DNA from: Streptomyces uncialis
GTDB lineage: Bacteria > Actinomycetota > Actinomycetes > Streptomycetales > Streptomycetaceae
DNA length: 64,000 nt
Direction: 5' to 3'
NCBI RefSeq assembly: GCF_036250755.1
Contig: NZ_CP109583.1
Coordinates: 8,674,001 to 8,738,000 of the forward strand
Part shown: one piece after another, positions 1 through 8,050 of the stretch
Layout of the letters: each line of letters starts with the position of its first letter
Position numbering within the stretch: the first letter of the stretch is position 1
The notes under the pieces: generated by a model
Databases searched by the model: none
Told to the model about the DNA's origin: nothing
Seen by the model: only the letters and a program-made list of their open reading frames with translations
Translations under genes and position numbers: made by a program

Positions 1-167
1 CGCAGCAGCGTCGACTTCCCGCATCCGTTCGGGCCGATGATCGTGGTGACCGTCCCGTCGGGAACGTCGAGGGTGACGTCCCGGACGACCGGGTCACCGC
101 CGTAGCCGACGGTCACGGCCTCGGCGCCCAGCCGGGAGACGGGCCGGTGAACGGCCGGGTCGGTCAT
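1..167 (-). CDS. Iron-siderophore ABC transporter ATPase, 5' part only
   Basis: This is the N-terminal part of a FepC/FecE-type ATPase; the window edge cuts it after about 55 codons. The Walker A motif GPNGCGKST is visible near the cut. It would energise import of ferric siderophore through the two FecCD permeases encoded just upstream. The ATG at 165-167 overlaps the TGA of the preceding permease by four bases, so the two are translationally coupled. It is the last visible gene of the operon that starts at 7043. The signature and Walker B motifs lie outside the window. Confidence 0.9.
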   Translation of the reverse strand, partial: MTDPAVHRPVSRLGAEAVTVGYGGDPVVRDVTLDVPDGTVTTIIGPNGCGKSTLL

Positions 168-1246
168 ACGGTGGTCCTCCGGTTGGTACGCACAAGAAGC
201 CAGATCAGGTAGGGCGCTCCGACGCAGGCGGTGACGACCCCGGCGGGGACGCCCGAGGCAAGGACGTTGCGGCACATCAGATCGGCGACGACGACGAGGC
301 AGGCGCCGTAGACCGCCGAGGCGACGAGGGGTGGCCGCGATCCGCCCGTCAGCCGGAGGGCGATCTGCGGGACGGCGAACGCGACGAAGCCCAGCGGCCC
401 GACGGCGGAGACGGCCGCCGCCGCGAGCAGCACGGCGGCCAGCAGGGTCAGGAGCCGCGTCGCACCCAGCCGTACCCCGAGTCCGCGGGCGGTGTCGTCG
501 CCGAGCTGGATCGCGCCGAGGTGCCGGCCGAGCAGCAGCGAGAGCGGGAACATCGCGGCGAGGACGACGGCGACGGGGACGGCGTGGTCCCAGCCGCGCC
601 CGTCGAGGTTGCCGAACAGCCACCTCTGGGCGCTCGCTGCGTCGTCGATACTGGCCCGGACCAGCACCCACCGGGTGAGGGCGGCGAGCACCGCGCCGAC
701 GGCGATGCCCGTCAGGACCAGCCGTTGCGGATCGGTTCCCCGCCCACCGGCGAGGACGCGGAGCAGGACGGCCGCGGTGATACCCCCGGCGAAGGCGGCG
801 GGTACGAGACCGAAGTGCTGGAGCGCCCCGTCGACCGGTCCGCCGCCGCTCCCCTCCGAGGCCGTCCCGACGATGACGAGCACGGCGGCCAACGAGGCTC
901 CCTGGGTGACACCGAGGATGTCGGGGCTGGCCAGCGGATTGCGGGCGAAGGTCTGGGTCAGCGCCCCCGCGAGCCCCAGGGCGGCGCCCGCCAGGACGGC
1001 CACGGTGACCTGCGGCAGCCGCAGTTCCCTGACCAACAGCGTGTGGGCGGGGTCGTCGCCGATGACCAGCGCGCGGAACACCGCTCCGGGACCGATGCCG
1101 AAGTCACCGGTCGCCAGGTCTGTGATGACGAGCAGGACGAGCAGCGCGACACCGGCGAGCGTGGCGGCGAGGGAGCGCAGCGGCAGCAGCCAGGAGGCGC
1201 CCCCGAGGCGCAGCGGGGCCTCGGCGGCCCGGAGCCGGGTGCTCAT
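164..1246 (-). CDS. FecCD-family iron-siderophore permease (second)
   Basis: A 360-residue integral membrane permease of the BtuC/FecCD family, the usual length. It carries the family hallmarks GAALGLAGALTQ and RNPLASPDILG and about nine or ten hydrophobic segments. It should form a heterodimeric channel with the permease encoded at 1243-2277 and pass ferric siderophore to the cytoplasm. The start chosen is the ATG at 1244-1246 (MSTRLRAAEAP), which overlaps the upstream stop in an ATGA. The open frame continues upstream to about 1879, but that extension is arginine/proline-rich and lies inside the other permease gene. It is coupled by another ATGA to the ATPase. Confidence 0.92.
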   Translation of the reverse strand: MSTRLRAAEAPLRLGGASWLLPLRSLAATLAGVALLVLLVITDLATGDFGIGPGAVFRALVIGDDPAHTLLVRELRLPQVTVAVLAGAALGLAGALTQTFARNPLASPDILGVTQGASLAAVLVIVGTASEGSGGGPVDGALQHFGLVPAAFAGGITAAVLLRVLAGGRGTDPQRLVLTGIAVGAVLAALTRWVLVRASIDDAASAQRWLFGNLDGRGWDHAVPVAVVLAAMFPLSLLLGRHLGAIQLGDDTARGLGVRLGATRLLTLLAAVLLAAAAVSAVGPLGFVAFAVPQIALRLTGGSRPPLVASAVYGACLVVVADLMCRNVLASGVPAGVVTACVGAPYLIWLLVRTNRRTTV

Positions 1247-2277
1247 ACGCGCACCAGCCGGGCGCGCCGCACGAGGACCACGAAGACGGGTCCGCCGAGG
1301 AGTGCCGTCACGATGCCGACGTGGACCTCCGAAGGGGGTGCGAGGACGCGGCCGATCGTGTCGGCCAGGGTCAGGAGCAGTCCACCGAGAACGGCGGAGT
1401 ACGCGGTCACCCAGCGGTGGTCGACCCCGCACAGCCGGCGGGCCGCGTGGGGGACGGTGAGGCCGATGAATCCGATCGGGCCGCAGGCGGCGGTGGCCGT
1501 ACCGCACAGGACCATGATCGCGCCGATGCCCAGGATCTTCTGCCGCAGCGGGTGCTGTCCCAGGGACCGGGCGACGTCGTCGCCGAGTTGCAGCAGATTG
1601 AGCCCGGGTGCGACGGCGACGGCCAGCAACAGCCCGAGCAGGGGCAGGGCCTGGAGGAAGATGTCGATCCCCCGGCCCATGACCGTGCCCGACCCCCAGA
1701 CGCGGTAGGCCTGGACCGAGCGGGAGTCGCGTGTCACGAAGGCCTGGGTGACGGCTGTCAGCAGGGCGGTCGTCGCGGCGCCGGCCAGGACCAGCGAGAG
1801 CGGGTCGGGTCCGCCCCGGCGGGAGCCGACGGCCAGGACGGCGACGGTCGCGGCACCGGCACCGGCGAGCCCGAACCACAGGTAACCGGCGATGTGGTCG
1901 ACGCCGAGCAGCGCGATGGCGAGCACCACCGCGAGCGCGGCGCCCGCCTCGATCCCCAGCAGACCGGGATCCGCCAGCGGGTTGCGGGTCTGCCCCTGCA
2001 TCAGCGCTCCCGCCAGCCCGAGCGCGGCACCGACGGCGAGCGCCAGCACCGTCCGGGGTATCCGCAGTTCGTGGACGATGACGGCCGCCTCGCTGCCGTC
2101 GGGACGCAGCAGCACGTCGAACACCGTCCCGGGCGGGACACCGCCCGCCCCCACGGCCAGACTCAGCGCCGTGACGACGGGCACCGCGGCGAGCAGCAAC
2201 GCGAGTCCGGTCCAGCGTCTTCGGGTGCCCGCGCGGGTACGCGAGGCGGCTGGGCGGCCGGTCTTGTCGAGCGTCAT
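1243..2277 (-). CDS. FecCD-family iron-siderophore permease (first)
   Basis: A 344-residue permease of the FecCD family with a basic N-terminus and the conserved GAALGLAGALMQ and RNPLADPGLLG motifs. A later cytoplasmic loop, around residues 270-300, resembles the site that contacts the ATPase. It pairs with the permease encoded at 164-1246. It starts at ATG 2275-2277, 136 bp after the binding-protein gene, and ends in a four-base overlap with the next permease. The gap 2278-2413 has no gene of its own. The substrate (hydroxamate, catecholate or mixed siderophore) cannot be read from the sequence. Confidence 0.92.
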   Translation of the reverse strand: MTLDKTGRPAASRTRAGTRRRWTGLALLLAAVPVVTALSLAVGAGGVPPGTVFDVLLRPDGSEAAVIVHELRIPRTVLALAVGAALGLAGALMQGQTRNPLADPGLLGIEAGAALAVVLAIALLGVDHIAGYLWFGLAGAGAATVAVLAVGSRRGGPDPLSLVLAGAATTALLTAVTQAFVTRDSRSVQAYRVWGSGTVMGRGIDIFLQALPLLGLLLAVAVAPGLNLLQLGDDVARSLGQHPLRQKILGIGAIMVLCGTATAACGPIGFIGLTVPHAARRLCGVDHRWVTAYSAVLGGLLLTLADTIGRVLAPPSEVHVGIVTALLGGPVFVVLVRRARLVRV

Positions 2278-2413
2278 GCGGGACGGGGCAGGGCGCCGGG
2301 GGTGTGGAGCCGGGCCGGGCGACCGTCGGAGCGGTCGCCGGAGCGGCGCACCTCGGCGGGATCGAGAAACCCCTGGGAAGGGGGCACCGGGCGCAGGGCC
2401 GGTCCGCGCGGCA

Positions 2414-3442
2414 TCAGGCGCCCGCCTTCCTGAGCTCTTCGAACAGCTCGACGCCGCTCACCTGGTCGGTGACGGTCCCGTCGTCCAGCAGGACGGCGCG
2501 GATGTCGTTGAGGACCCAGGACACGTCGAAGGAACCGGAGCCGTACCAGGCGGCGAAGTCGACCACGCCGGTCCTGGCGTCACCGACCTCGAACAGCGGG
2601 TTGTCCAGCGGGTCCGGCGCACCGTACTGGACGGAGCCGGACAGGACGAAGACGATCGGGGCGACCAGTTCGCCCAGCTTCTCCTCGCTGACGCTCGTGT
2701 AGCCGTATTTGGCGCCGGTCCGGTCCTGGCCGTGCGCGGAGGGGCGCTTGAACCCCAGGTCGGTCAGGACCGGACCGGCGGTCCGGCCGCTGCCGTAGGC
2801 GCAGAAGTTCCCCTCTCCGCACGCGGACATCAGCGACACGGTCTCGCCCGCCAGCCCCGCCTCCTCGATGTCGCGCCTGGTGGCGGTGGTCTCCCGGTCG
2901 AGGTGCTCGATGACGGACCCGGCCCGCTCACCCCGGCCGGTGGCCCGGCCGAGGAGGCGCAGGTTCTCCTCCCAGGACGCGGTGGCCCGGGTGATCAGCA
3001 CCGGCGCGATCTTCTTCAGCTCCTCGGCCAGCTCGTCGCTGCTGAGGCTCTGTTCCCCGATGATGACCGACGGCCCCGCCTCCAGGACGAGTTCGACCTT
3101 GTCGGGTTCGACCAGCTCGATCCCCTCGTCGGCCAGCAACCGCTCCTGTGCCTGGAAGGCCGCGTCGCCCTTGTGCGTGGACCGGCCGACATGGGTGGGG
3201 GTCACACCGATCGCGAGGAGCTCGGTCGCGGTCCTCGGATCGAGTGCCCAGACCTTCTCGTCGGTGACGGGGACGGTGGTCCGGCCGTAGGCACCGGCGA
3301 GCGTCACCTCGCGCGGCCCGCCGCCGGTGGAGTCCCCGCCCCCGCCACCGGAGCCGGAGCCGCAGGCGGTGAGGAAGAGCACGGCCACGGCGAACGCGGC
3401 GGTGGCTCGCGCGGCTCGGCGGCCGGTGACGGTGTACAGCAT
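2414..3442 (-). CDS. Iron-siderophore binding lipoprotein
   Basis: A 342-residue substrate-binding protein of the FepB/FhuD class (periplasmic-binding fold type III). The N-terminus has arginines, a hydrophobic stretch and the lipobox LTAC with the lipidated Cys at residue 27, followed by a Gly/Ser-rich linker typical of Streptomyces lipoproteins. It should capture ferric siderophore outside the membrane and deliver it to the FecCD permeases. The gene sits between the half-transporter pair (56 bp upstream) and the permeases, so it is probably on the same iron-regulated transcript. The ligand cannot be inferred. There is no siderophore biosynthesis gene in the window. Confidence 0.92.
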   Translation of the reverse strand: MLYTVTGRRAARATAAFAVAVLFLTACGSGSGGGGGDSTGGGPREVTLAGAYGRTTVPVTDEKVWALDPRTATELLAIGVTPTHVGRSTHKGDAAFQAQERLLADEGIELVEPDKVELVLEAGPSVIIGEQSLSSDELAEELKKIAPVLITRATASWEENLRLLGRATGRGERAGSVIEHLDRETTATRRDIEEAGLAGETVSLMSACGEGNFCAYGSGRTAGPVLTDLGFKRPSAHGQDRTGAKYGYTSVSEEKLGELVAPIVFVLSGSVQYGAPDPLDNPLFEVGDARTGVVDFAAWYGSGSFDVSWVLNDIRAVLLDDGTVTDQVSGVELFEELRKAGA

Positions 3443-3498
3443 GGGCGGGGGTTCTCCTGATTCGATGTCGCGGTCGAGGTGCCTGACGCGTGGACGGG

Positions 3499-5244
3499 TC
3501 AGGGCGCGATGCTGACGATGCGCCAGTGACGCGACCGCTCGTACTGCCGGCTGAGCCGCGCGAACGTCCCTCCCGTGCGCAGCAGTTCGGCGGGCGTACC
3601 GGCCTCCACGACCCGGCCCCCGTCGAGCGAGACCACGTGATCCGCCGTGGCCAGGGTGGCGGGACGGTGGGCGATCACGATCACCGTGCGGGCGGGGTCG
3701 TCACCGAGATTGGAGATGGCCTGGGTGATCGCGGCCTCGTTCTCGGGGTCGAGCGCGGAGCTGGCCTCGTCGACGAGCACGATCCGGGCCCGCTTGAGCA
3801 TCGCCCGCGCGATCGCCACCCGCTGGCGCTCACCGCCCGACAACTGGGCGCCGGCCTCGCCCACCCGGGTGTGCCAGCCCTCCGGCAGCCGCTCGATCAC
3901 CTCGTCGAGCCGCGCCGCGGCGGCCACCTCCCGCAGCTCGTCCCATGTCGCCTCCGGATGTGCGAGGCGCAGGTTGTTCTCGATGGTGTCGTCGAACAGA
4001 TAGACGTCCTGGAAGACGATGGCGATCTCGTCGAGCAGGACACCCGGGTCGAGTTCCCGGACATCGGTGCCGCCGACCCGTACCTGGCCCGCGTCGATGT
4101 CGAAGAAGCGCGCGATGAGCCGGGTCACCGTCGTCTTCCCGGAGCCCGAGGGCCCGACCAGCGCGGTGGTGGTGCCCGGCCGGCAGCGCAGCGACACGTC
4201 ACGCAACGCGGGGCTGTCACCGCCCGGATAGGTGAAGTCGACGTGCGAGAACTCGACCTCGGCCGTCTCGATCCCGCGCACCGGCTCGGTCGGCACGGGC
4301 AGGGTGGGGGTCGCCAGCAGTTCCTCGATGCGCACGATCTGGTTGCGCAGCGCGCGCAGTGCCCCGATGAGGTCGATCAGGTTGCCGAGCGGCTCCAGGA
4401 AGCGGGCGGCCAGTACGAGCAGCGCGATCGCCTCGGCGACCCCGACGCGCCCGGTGAGCATCAGCTGCGCGGCCAGCGCGAGCACCGCGACGAACCCGCC
4501 CATGATCACGCCGGTGTACACGAAGAACGGCTGCCTGGCGCGGCGCATGCCGTCGCGGTAGGTCTCGCGGTGGTCCTCCAGCGCGGCCCGCATCCGGGGT
4601 GTGCCGTCGGCATGGCCCGCGGCCCGCAGGACGGGCTGGGCCTGGCCGAGCTCGATCGCCCGGCTGGCGACCCCGGTCGCCGCCCGCTCCAGCTCGATCT
4701 CCGCGATCTCCGCGATCCGCGCGGCCCGCCGCAGCGCCGCGTAGGCGACCAGCGCGATCACGCACAGCAGCAGTGCCATCCGCCAGTCGACCGCGAACGT
4801 CACGGCGACGACCGTCGCGGGCAGCAGGGTCGAGGTGATCACGGGGCCGCCGATCGTCACGGCGAGATGCGCGGCGTTGCCCACGTCCGCGGTCACCCCC
4901 CGCGCCAGCCGCGCCTTGTGCTCGGCGGTGAACCAGCCCAGCGTCAGGGTGCTCACATGGCGCATCAGCCGGCGGCGCAGTTGCGCCGCGAGCGCTCCCG
5001 CAGCCGCGAATCCCACCGGGGTGGCGATGATGCTCAGCACCGCGTACATGGCGGCGCCGCACGCGCCGACCACCAGCCACGGCGTGGCGGCGGCGAGATC
5101 GGGCTCGGGCCGTACGACGGCGTCCAGGACCGGGACGAGCAGGGCGAGCATCAGCCCTTGCAGGACGGCCTGGGCCGCGGTGAGAAGCCAGAGCCGGGCC
5201 AGCAGCCGCGGATTCGGCCACAGTCGGTACAGACGGCGGATCAT
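3499..5244 (-). CDS. Half ABC transporter, IrtB/YbtQ-like
   Basis: A 581-residue protein with an N-terminal six-helix exporter-fold membrane domain (about residues 1-320) and a C-terminal ATPase. Visible motifs are Walker A GPSGSGKTT, signature LSGGERQRV and Walker B IVLVDEASSALD. It probably forms a heterodimer with the protein encoded at 5241-7043. Such pairs next to siderophore import genes (IrtAB of mycobacteria, YbtPQ of Yersinia) import ferric siderophore despite the exporter fold, but export is also possible. The start MIRRLYRLWPN (ATG 5242-5244) overlaps the upstream stop; a longer open frame adds nine residues that look non-native. Confidence 0.9.
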   Translation of the reverse strand: MIRRLYRLWPNPRLLARLWLLTAAQAVLQGLMLALLVPVLDAVVRPEPDLAAATPWLVVGACGAAMYAVLSIIATPVGFAAAGALAAQLRRRLMRHVSTLTLGWFTAEHKARLARGVTADVGNAAHLAVTIGGPVITSTLLPATVVAVTFAVDWRMALLLCVIALVAYAALRRAARIAEIAEIELERAATGVASRAIELGQAQPVLRAAGHADGTPRMRAALEDHRETYRDGMRRARQPFFVYTGVIMGGFVAVLALAAQLMLTGRVGVAEAIALLVLAARFLEPLGNLIDLIGALRALRNQIVRIEELLATPTLPVPTEPVRGIETAEVEFSHVDFTYPGGDSPALRDVSLRCRPGTTTALVGPSGSGKTTVTRLIARFFDIDAGQVRVGGTDVRELDPGVLLDEIAIVFQDVYLFDDTIENNLRLAHPEATWDELREVAAAARLDEVIERLPEGWHTRVGEAGAQLSGGERQRVAIARAMLKRARIVLVDEASSALDPENEAAITQAISNLGDDPARTVIVIAHRPATLATADHVVSLDGGRVVEAGTPAELLRTGGTFARLSRQYERSRHWRIVSIAP

Positions 5245-7043
5245 GCGAGTACACCTTCCTGCGCGGCCCACATCCGGGCGTACAGCCCGTCGCGGGCGAG
5301 CAGCTCGTCGTGGCGGCCCCGTTCGGCCAGCCGTCCGTTGTCGAGTACGAGGATCTGGTCGGCGCCGGCGATGGTGTGCAGCCGGTGGGCGATCACGATC
5401 ACCGTCTTGCCGGTCGCCAGGGTGGCGAGCGCGTCCTGGACCGCCGACTCGCTGTCGGCGTCCAGCGCGGCCGTCGCCTCGTCGAGGACGACGATCGGCG
5501 CGCCGGACAGGATCGCCCGCGCGATGGTCAGCCGCTGGCGCTCACCACCGGACAGACTGCCGCCGCCCGCGTCGAGCAGCGTGTCGTACCCGTCGGGCAG
5601 TTGCTCGATCACCTCGTGGATGTGCGCGGCGGCCGCCGCCCGGCGGACCTCTTCGTCGGTGGCCCCCGGCCTGCCGATGCGGATGTTCTCCGCGACGCTG
5701 TCGCGCAGCAGCGCGACATCCTGGAACACCAGCGACATCGACGCCAGCAGCTCGGCGGACGGGATCGAGCGCACATCGACGCCGCCGATCCGGACCGCTC
5801 CGTCCGACACGTCGTAGAAGCGCGGCAGCAGGCTCGCGAGGGTGCTCTTCCCGGCGCCCGACGGCCCCACGATCGCGGTGACCTGGCCCGGCGCGCAGAC
5901 GGCGCTGATCTTGTCGACCGCGGTGGTCACCCCGTCGTAGGAGAACGAGACACGGTCGAACTCGACGCCGTGACCGGACGGTGCCCGGGGAAGCTCGGGC
6001 TCGGGCAGCGGCGGACGGGCCAGCAGCCGCTCGATGTTGGCCGCGCCCATCCGGCCCTTGCGCACGCCCTGGGAGGCGGTCACGGCCGGGAGGATGGAGT
6101 TCGGCATGCCGACCGCGACGACGAGGAACGCCACGAGGTCCGCGACGCCGAGCGACCCGTGGTCGACGAACGCCAGCCCGGCGGCCGTCATCGCGGTGAG
6201 GACGGCCATCTCCGAACCGAACAGCCGTGCCGCCGCCGAGCTGTAGCGCACCTCGGCGACCCATGCCGCGAACGCCTGGGTGTGCTCGTCCACGGCGTCG
6301 TCGAAGCGGCGCAGGACGCGGCCCCCGGTGCCGAACGTCTTGACCACCTGGATTCCGTCGGCGTACTCCACACTGGCCGCGCTGATCCGCGCGTCGGCGG
6401 CGGTCAGCCGGTTCATATGGGTCGTCATGGAGCGCATGGAGACGCGGAAGCAGACCGCCATCAGGCCCAGTACGCCCAGCGCGATCAGTGTCATCCGGAC
6501 ATCGACGAAGAACAGATAGCCCGTCCCGACGGCCATCACCGTGACCGCTCCGGTCAACTGCCCCAGGGCGTGCGCGATGACCTCGTGCATCTCCTCCAGG
6601 TCGCCCGTCATCGCCCTCTTGACCCGGCCCGAGCCCGCGAGACGGAACCAGCCCAACGGCAGCGCGCCGAGGTGGCGCACGATCCGCACCCGCAGATCGT
6701 GCAGGATCGCCGCGTCGGCGTAGTGCCCCACCCGGGAGGACTGCACCAGCAGCACCAGCCACACGCTGGCACCCGCCGCACCGATACCGACCCAGGTCCA
6801 GATGGCCGAGTGCGCCCCGGTGGGGTCTTCGAGCATGATCCGCGCGATCTCGGCGACGGCGATGTAGGGCACGATGCCCGCCGCCGCGCTCAGGGACGAG
6901 AGGACCGCGCAGATCACGAGATGGGTCCGGATCGGTGCGAGCAACCGCGCCAGAGCGCCGGATTTCGCGAGTCCCGCGGACGGGTCGGCCTCCTGGTAGG
7001 ACCGCGAGGTGTCGACCGCTGGTGCGTCTGGTGTCGTGCTCAT
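5241..7043 (-). CDS. Half ABC transporter, IrtA/YbtP-like, first gene of iron operon
   Basis: A 600-residue half-transporter with an N-terminal membrane domain and a C-terminal ATPase (Walker A GPSGAGKST, signature SLSGGERQRL, Walker B IVVLDEATAALD). It lacks the N-terminal siderophore-interacting reductase domain of mycobacterial IrtA. It starts at ATG 7041-7043 behind a strong GGGGAGGAAG ribosome site and is coupled by an ATGA overlap to its partner. It is first in a probable six-gene operon running to the left edge, with an iron box about 100 bp upstream, so iron-repressed expression is expected. Direction of transport is inferred from neighbours only. Confidence 0.9.
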   Translation of the reverse strand: MSTTPDAPAVDTSRSYQEADPSAGLAKSGALARLLAPIRTHLVICAVLSSLSAAAGIVPYIAVAEIARIMLEDPTGAHSAIWTWVGIGAAGASVWLVLLVQSSRVGHYADAAILHDLRVRIVRHLGALPLGWFRLAGSGRVKRAMTGDLEEMHEVIAHALGQLTGAVTVMAVGTGYLFFVDVRMTLIALGVLGLMAVCFRVSMRSMTTHMNRLTAADARISAASVEYADGIQVVKTFGTGGRVLRRFDDAVDEHTQAFAAWVAEVRYSSAAARLFGSEMAVLTAMTAAGLAFVDHGSLGVADLVAFLVVAVGMPNSILPAVTASQGVRKGRMGAANIERLLARPPLPEPELPRAPSGHGVEFDRVSFSYDGVTTAVDKISAVCAPGQVTAIVGPSGAGKSTLASLLPRFYDVSDGAVRIGGVDVRSIPSAELLASMSLVFQDVALLRDSVAENIRIGRPGATDEEVRRAAAAAHIHEVIEQLPDGYDTLLDAGGGSLSGGERQRLTIARAILSGAPIVVLDEATAALDADSESAVQDALATLATGKTVIVIAHRLHTIAGADQILVLDNGRLAERGRHDELLARDGLYARMWAAQEGVLA

Positions 7044-7134
7044 GCCTCTTCCTCCCCGGGGGCCGCCGGCACCGTCGCCGGTCGTACGGCCCCATGGATC
7101 TCGACGCAGCCTCCACCGTCACCCTGGGGTGCGG

Positions 7135-7153
7135 TAAGGCATGCCTAACCTCA
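7135..7153. promoter_or_regulatory. Putative iron box (DmdR1/DtxR-type operator)
   Basis: TAAGGCATGCCTAACCTCA matches 13 of 19 positions of the classical actinobacterial iron box TTAGGTTAGGCTAACCTAA. The surrounding 18 bases form a near-perfect palindrome (GGTAAGGCATGCCTAACC). It lies between the divergent iron-uptake operon (start 7043) and the MerR-like gene (start 7183), where an iron-loaded DtxR-family repressor would be expected to bind. Confidence 0.72.
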
Positions 7154-7182
7154 CCTCAATCTTGAGTCTTCAAGGTCACTTG

Positions 7183-7845
7183 ATGTCAAATGAGCGCATG
7201 AGCGATCCAGTCGGTGTCTCGATCGGCCAGGCGGCGGCCCTCTACGGCCTCGCGCCGTCGACCCTGCGATGGTGGGAGTCGCAGCACGTGCTCCCCGAAC
7301 CCCCGCGCGTCAACGGGCGACGGACCTACACCGAGACCGAACTCCGCCGCATCGGTCTGGCGTATCTGTGCTGCGTGGTCGGCACGATGCCGCTCGACCA
7401 GGCCGCCGTCGTGACCGCCGGTGGCAGGAACCAGCACTGGCAGCGCACGGTGAAGGGCCAGGCCGGGCTGATCGAGGAGAAGATCAGGCAGTTGCGGAGC
7501 GCGCACGCGTATCTGCTGCACCTGCTGGGATGCCCGGACGACGACATCGTCGGCCAATGCCCGGACCTCGACGGCGAACTGATTGACCACACACCACGCG
7601 GGCGCGTCGCCACCCCCGGACTCGTCGCCGCGGCGCAGTCCATCCCCCGCCGTGGGGCGGGCCGTGGCAAGCGTGATGAAATGCCGCCGCCCCGTGACGA
7701 AACCCCGGCGACGGTCTCCGTTCGCTGCGATGTCTGTGCGGGCCCCGTCCCCCAACCGGCGCGGGGCCGCCGCCGCAAGTACTGCTCACGCGCCTGCCAG
7801 CAACGGCGCTACCGCCAGAACACGGCCCGGCCCCCGGCCCGCTGA
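7183..7845 (+). CDS. MerR-like regulator with C-terminal Cys4 knuckle
   Basis: A 220-residue DNA-binding protein. Residues about 10-75 form a MerR-type winged helix (IGQAAALYGLAPSTLRWWES, then a wing with a GRRTYTETELRRI stretch). A middle helical part could mediate dimerisation. The C-terminus has Cys182, Cys185, Cys201 and Cys205 in a CDVC...YCSRAC arrangement followed by arginines, resembling a zinc knuckle. The classical effector-binding cysteines of metal-sensing MerR proteins are not apparent. The ATG at 7183 has AAGG upstream; an open frame from 7141 would run through the iron box and is unlikely. ATG 7198 is an alternative start. It is divergent from the iron operon, so it may respond to iron or regulate it; that is inference. 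Confidence 0.75.
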   Translation: MSNERMSDPVGVSIGQAAALYGLAPSTLRWWESQHVLPEPPRVNGRRTYTETELRRIGLAYLCCVVGTMPLDQAAVVTAGGRNQHWQRTVKGQAGLIEEKIRQLRSAHAYLLHLLGCPDDDIVGQCPDLDGELIDHTPRGRVATPGLVAAAQSIPRRGAGRGKRDEMPPPRDETPATVSVRCDVCAGPVPQPARGRRRKYCSRACQQRRYRQNTARPPAR

Positions 7846-7886
7846 CCGGCGACCATCTGACGGGCGACCACCCGACGGGCGACTCC
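7842..7886. repeat. 15-bp tandem repeat, three units, on a stop codon
   Basis: Three successive units (CTGACCGGCGACCAT, CTGACGGGCGACCAC, CCGACGGGCGACTCC) occupy 7842-7856, 7857-7871 and 7872-7886. The first contains the TGA stop of the MerR-like gene. The rest of the gap to 8050 holds the terminator at 7985. Confidence 0.8.
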
Positions 7887-7984
7887 CGCCGAACGGCGGA
7901 CCGGCCGCCCCGGTGAGGGGACGGCCGCACCGTGACCGCCGCGACCCCGCTGCCCGCTACCGACAACGGGCGTACCCGCACGCA

Positions 7985-8034
7985 CCGAAGGCCCGGTGGG
8001 CGTGGGTGATCGACCACGCCCACCGGGCCTTCGG
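7985..8034. terminator. Strong bidirectional terminator hairpin
   Basis: A perfect 21-bp inverted repeat (arms 7985-8005 and 8014-8034) with an 8-base loop GTGATCGA lies between two convergent genes (ends 7845 and 8051). No long T-run follows, as is usual in Streptomyces. Confidence 0.9.
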
Positions 8035-8050
8035 CCGCGGCGGGTGCTCC

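Noticed and set aside
3490..5817. A 775-codon plus-strand open frame opposite the half-transporters
   Set aside because: Antisense to an ABC transporter with all ATPase motifs; its own product has no recognisable motif.
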